DNA from: Arthrobacter ramosus
GTDB taxonomy: Bacteria; Actinomycetota; Actinomycetes; Actinomycetales; Micrococcaceae
Length of the DNA: 64,000 bases
Reading direction: 5' to 3'
Assembly: GCF_039535095.1 (NCBI RefSeq)
Contig: NZ_BAAAWN010000001.1
Location: 3,658,001 to 3,722,000, forward strand
Every line of letters begins with the position of its first letter. Position 1 is the first letter of the stretch. The position numbers and the translations under genes are program-made. Positions 61,411 to 64,000 of the stretch are shown in pieces. Under the pieces are notes generated by a model. The model was not told the origin of the DNA. It did no database searches and saw nothing but the letters and a program-made list of their open reading frames with translations.

Positions 61411-61800
61411 TCACCGGTGGTCGCGCCGCAGGGGGTGGTCCTCCGGAACCTCAACGAGCACTATGCGCACTCCGTCGGGGTCCTCGATCCACATCTCAAC
61501 CAGCCCCCACGGCTCCTGCTGCGGCTTGCGGATCACCGGTACCCCGGCCGCCAGGAGTCGATCGTGCTCGAGCTGCACGTCGCGAACCTGCATCCAGATC
61601 GCCAAGGCGCTCCCCTGCGGATCAGTCGACGACCGTCCACTGACCTCGAGAAAACCGTTTCCCAGGAAGAACACGAGGCCCGGCACTTCACGACTCCCGA
61701 ACTCTCGGTAGATCGCCAAGCCCAACGTGTCCCGATAAAACCGGTGGCTCCGCTCAAGTTCGGACGGATGAAGCAGGATCCGGCTCCCAATGACTTCCAT
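61411..61800 (-). CDS. VOC family protein
   Basis: 129 residues from the ATG at 61800, with GGAG just upstream; an ATG at 61809 is also possible. VOC pattern: IGSRILLHPSELERSHRFYR, GLVFFLGNGFLEVSG, and EMWIEDPDGVRIVLVEVPED. Function unknown. The palindromic site at 61873 lies just upstream of its start. Confidence 0.88.
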   Translation of the reverse strand: MEVIGSRILLHPSELERSHRFYRDTLGLAIYREFGSREVPGLVFFLGNGFLEVSGRSSTDPQGSALAIWMQVRDVQLEHDRLLAAGVPVIRKPQQEPWGLVEMWIEDPDGVRIVLVEVPEDHPLRRDHR

Positions 61801-61867
61801 GTTCTCCATCCTGCCCTCGAGCCATGGACTTCGCTCGGGGCCGCATGCTTTGAATTCTTGGTGTGCG

Positions 61868-61889
61868 TTGAGGGATCCCTCAACGTGCA
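61868..61889 (+). repeat. GGATCC-centred palindrome, site 13
   Basis: GTTGAGGGATCCCTCAAC (61868-61885) is an exact 18-base palindrome, followed by GTGCATGCTGC as at 53952. It is the best-preserved copy of the family in the window. Confidence 0.85.
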
Positions 61890-62023
61890 TGCTGCACGCG
61901 GGCTCGTGTAAGCCAAGTGGAACGCAATGAGCCATCACTTAGAGTTTGTGAGACTCGGCAGCGTGCGTCGGAGACTTTGGGAATTGCTGTCCGGAATCCG
62001 GGCTTCCGGGTTAGGCTCGCGGA

Positions 62024-62443
62024 ATGAAGTTCCGGGGGTTACTTCTGATCGTGCTTGGGGTGCAGGCCGTTGTCCTGGCCCTGGCTGTGTTTAGCCGTGG
62101 GGGTGTCAGCACTATCTGCCCCGCGGTCGGGCACGCCTACACAGGCGATGTGGAGTTGGTGTTTGCACACGAGCCAACGTCGGTTGCGGCATGCTTCGGG
62201 GAGGGCTGTACTCCGGCCCCGGCAACCGGGAACCCGGACGGCGGGTGGCTGGTGCCGCAGTCCGCGCCGTACCTGATGCCGCCCGTCAGTGTCACCTCTG
62301 TCATTGTGGACGCGGTCGACTCTTCAGGTGTCCGTGCTGCGCGCGTGCTGCCGCTAGAAACAGAGCCGACCGGGGAGCACCCTGACGGCCCCGAATGCGG
62401 CGGGCCGGTGCGGTTCAAGCCAGTACAGGTGCCGTCAGGGTAA
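62024..62443 (+). CDS. Secreted or membrane-anchored hypothetical protein
   Basis: 139 residues. An N-terminal hydrophobic helix (GLLLIVLGVQAVVLALAVF) acts as signal or anchor. The mature region has cysteines at STICPAVG, AACFGEGCTPAP and PECGGPV, likely disulphide-linked, with a beta pattern (SVTSVIVDAVDSSGVRAARV). No family recognised. Confidence 0.65.
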   Translation: MKFRGLLLIVLGVQAVVLALAVFSRGGVSTICPAVGHAYTGDVELVFAHEPTSVAACFGEGCTPAPATGNPDGGWLVPQSAPYLMPPVSVTSVIVDAVDSSGVRAARVLPLETEPTGEHPDGPECGGPVRFKPVQVPSG

Positions 62444-62639
62444 AAACAAATCGCCCCCGCCGCCCGACCTCACGGCTTCCGGACCTGCGACGTGTTCTTT
62501 AGGCCGACCGTTTTGCGTGCGGGCACCGCTTGTTGTCCTGCTCTCTCCCGTTGGAATTTCGTCCGATGGCGTCCGATGGAATCCCCACAGATCTTCACGT
62601 TGTTTGGAATCCGAGGGTAGGCGACAATCCGCCCATTTT

Positions 62640-62740
62640 CCGGACAGCTCGGCGTCCAACGCCCGGCCGGGATCGACAATGACGTTCCGGCGGGCCGGTG
62701 ACGGCTGGGGAAACGTCCTGATCAACCGGCCCGGATCGGC
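62640..62740 (+). pseudogene. Remnant of a DUF3592-like C-terminus
   Basis: The frame here reads NARPGSTMTFRRAGDGWGN and VLINRPGSANG, matching the end of the intact protein at 54831-55706 (NGQPGTTITFWLAGDGHGN, VLINQPG). No start or upstream domain remains. The site at 62733-62749 overlaps its end. Confidence 0.65.
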
Positions 62741-62749
62741 TAACGGTCA
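62733..62749 (+). repeat. GGATC-GGCTAACGGTCA site 14
   Basis: Variant of 52095 and 56440; it lies 140 bases before the next gene. Confidence 0.5.
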
Positions 62750-62888
62750 CCAAGTGACATTTAGCGCTGCGAAAAGTCCGCCACTTATCGCTGCAAATCA
62801 CAAGCACACCCGTTGCAACTCACCGGGCAGGCCCGCACTGACCTGTGGTCATGTTGACGTCCCCACAGCAGCATTGGACACTGAGCCT

Positions 62889-63143
62889 ATGACGAGGGAC
62901 GACGAAGCACGGGCCCTTGCGGCTGTCATCAACCACTTGACCGAGCGGTTCCCTGACATACCACGTTCGGTCATCGAAAATGCGGTTGCCGAAGAACACT
63001 CGAGCTTGAGCAGTGGGCGGATCCGGGATTATGTTCCAGTCCTGGTTGAACACGCCGCCAAGAAACGCCTCACGAAGGTGGCCACCGACATCCGGCTCTC
63101 CGGCGGCTTCTCTTCCGAATTGGCCGGAAGGCAGCCCCACTAG
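62889..63143 (+). CDS. Three-helix bundle dimerisation domain protein
   Basis: 84 residues from the ATG at 62889. Helical pattern with AVINHLTERFPDIPRSVIEN followed by AVAEEHSSLSSGRIRDYVP and VLVEHAAKKRLTKV. This is the small domain annotated as a three-helix bundle dimerisation domain in actinobacteria. Function unknown. Confidence 0.8.
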   Translation: MTRDDEARALAAVINHLTERFPDIPRSVIENAVAEEHSSLSSGRIRDYVPVLVEHAAKKRLTKVATDIRLSGGFSSELAGRQPH

Positions 63144-63186
63144 GAGACGAGCGCGCGCGGGCTGCACGGGCGTTCGTGCTTGCCGC

Positions 63187-63498
63187 TCAGAGCCCGCGGT
63201 TCGTGAGGGCTTCCTTGATTTGATCAATGGTCGGCACCCCCGCCAATCCGCGCGGGGTCCGGCAGATCCGGCATGTAAGGTCGTTGGCTGCTGCTCCACC
63301 GGGGAAGATGTCGGTTCCGTCGACAGTGATCGTTGGTGATCCTGCGAAGGCGGTCCCGATCATGTCCTCCGACGATTCCATCAGCCACATGTGGATTGCG
63401 GCGCCTCCGTGACCCAAGGCGGTCAGAGCCGCACCCAGGCGCCGGTCTGCTTCATCCGTGTTGGGGCAATCACTGATATGAAGCAATTCGATCTTCAT
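63187..63498 (-). CDS. Thioredoxin-fold protein with CPN motif (DF/MerB-associated type)
   Basis: 103 residues. A thioredoxin-like start, MKIELLHISDCPNTDEADRR, has a single N-terminal cysteine (D-C-P-N) instead of CxxC. Then FAGSPTITVDGTDIFPG, and a distal C-x-x-C (LTCRICRT). This matches small proteins sometimes annotated as DF-family (seleno)proteins or mercury-related thioredoxin-like proteins. A redox or metal role is likely; no mer operon is nearby. Confidence 0.8.
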   Translation of the reverse strand: MKIELLHISDCPNTDEADRRLGAALTALGHGGAAIHMWLMESSEDMIGTAFAGSPTITVDGTDIFPGGAAANDLTCRICRTPRGLAGVPTIDQIKEALTNRGL

Positions 63499-64000
63499 AG
63501 AAACATTCTCCAGCTGTTAGGCGCCTGTGGGATCTCCGGCCAGCCTGAGGACTAACGACCGGTCCGTTCCTGGCACAGGAGGCAGTTCCTCTGAAGTTGT
63601 TCCGCGGGTTTCAGGTTGCCGGAATGCAACGCATTGTTCAACCCAAAGCGGTGAAACCGGTGTCCGTTCGGAGTCTTGGCGTGATATCAACAGTCGGTGA
63701 GGGACACTGAAAGCATTGCGACGCCGTACAGCCAGCAGAATGCCCTGATGCTGGGAGCGCTTGGGTTTGAGGCGATTGTTCTGCCAGGTTCCACCCGGGC
63801 CCTCGAAGTTGTGTTGCGCGTCGCAGTGTTTGACGGTGGGGGCGTCTTTGCCGGTGACGATGCAGGTTTTTCGCGTGATGTCTTGATTTAGTGCCGTTGG
63901 CGGCGTCAGGCTGACGATGACCGGATACAACGAACGGCCCGGCGTGAGGTTTCGAAGGTTCACGCCGGGCCGCTCTGACGCGTAAAGGGCGCGCCGATGC
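63499..64000. other. Window end without a supported gene
   Basis: Short frames on both strands cover 63517-63963, but none has a recognisable motif or ribosome site. A GC-rich hairpin closes the window (63935-63972). Confidence 0.5.
63935..63972. terminator. GC-rich hairpin near window end
   Basis: CGGCCCGGCGTGA (63935-63947) pairs exactly with TCACGCCGGGCCG (63960-63972) around a 12-base loop. There is no T-tract, so it could equally be an extragenic palindrome. Confidence 0.65.

Noticed and set aside
46990..62750. A classical integron cassette array with attC sites
   Set aside because: Some sites contain CTAAC and GTTAG, and cassette-like spacing is suggestive. But there is no consistent GTTRRRY core pair, no integrase gene in the window, and gene orientation is mixed.
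63517..63963. 148-codon minus-strand frame at the window end
   Set aside because: No motif, no ribosome site, and it runs through a strong hairpin; coding support is insufficient.

Overview
The window looks like chromosomal DNA of a high-GC actinobacterium of the Arthrobacter / Paenarthrobacter / Pseudarthrobacter type. This rests on the GC-rich codon use, frequent GTG starts, a mycothiol-type maleylpyruvate isomerase, DUF6350 beside purN, many palindromic extragenic repeats, and the general gene set. I see no rRNA, no convincing tRNA, no CRISPR array and no intact insertion sequence.

Layout. 1-5 kb: the 3' end of murQ, an MFS transporter, purN, DUF6350 and DUF4383 membrane proteins, separated by palindromic repeats. 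5.1-11.5 kb: a 3-hydroxybenzoate/gentisate catabolic cluster. It has gentisate dioxygenase, fumarylpyruvate hydrolase and maleylpyruvate isomerase as one translationally coupled operon, an IclR regulator, an aromatic-acid MFS importer and a 3-hydroxybenzoate 6-hydroxylase. The same 6-5-6 palindrome sits in both control regions. 11.6-18.3 kb: a flotillin with an OB-fold partner, a secreted polysaccharide deacetylase with twin C-terminal modules, and a GT4 mannosyltransferase overlapping a UDP-glucose dehydrogenase.

18.5-25.3 kb: the most unusual locus. A small hydrophobic precursor resembling circular (head-to-tail cyclised) bacteriocins of the uberolysin/circularin family is followed by a SpoIIM/DUF95 membrane protein, three further membrane proteins and an ABC ATPase. 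A large LuxR-type ATPase regulator lies convergent to them. Related short repeats lie on either side of this block.

25.8-27.1 kb: an Excalibur lipoprotein and a cold-shock protein. 27.4-34.9 kb: a complete type I Wadjet defence operon (jetABCD) directly followed by a Phd/PIN toxin-antitoxin pair. 35-46.4 kb: a secreted DUF2599-like gene broken by one in-frame TGA, an ABC-2 exporter, VOC proteins, a MarR regulator with a doubled operator, an ECF42-type sigma factor with its DGPF partner, an SDR lacking its catalytic lysine, and a flavin monooxygenase.

46.5-64 kb: a hypervariable stretch of short, mostly single-gene units in mixed orientation. It includes decayed genes (methyltransferase, acetyltransferase, DUF3592-like), an abortive-infection-type protein, a possible HEPN protein, a barstar-like protein and a NERD nuclease. 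At least nine palindromes centred on GGATCC, plus related half-sites, punctuate this stretch and lie close to the ends of the units. Two near-identical small membrane genes lie in inverted orientation around 4.3 kb of it.
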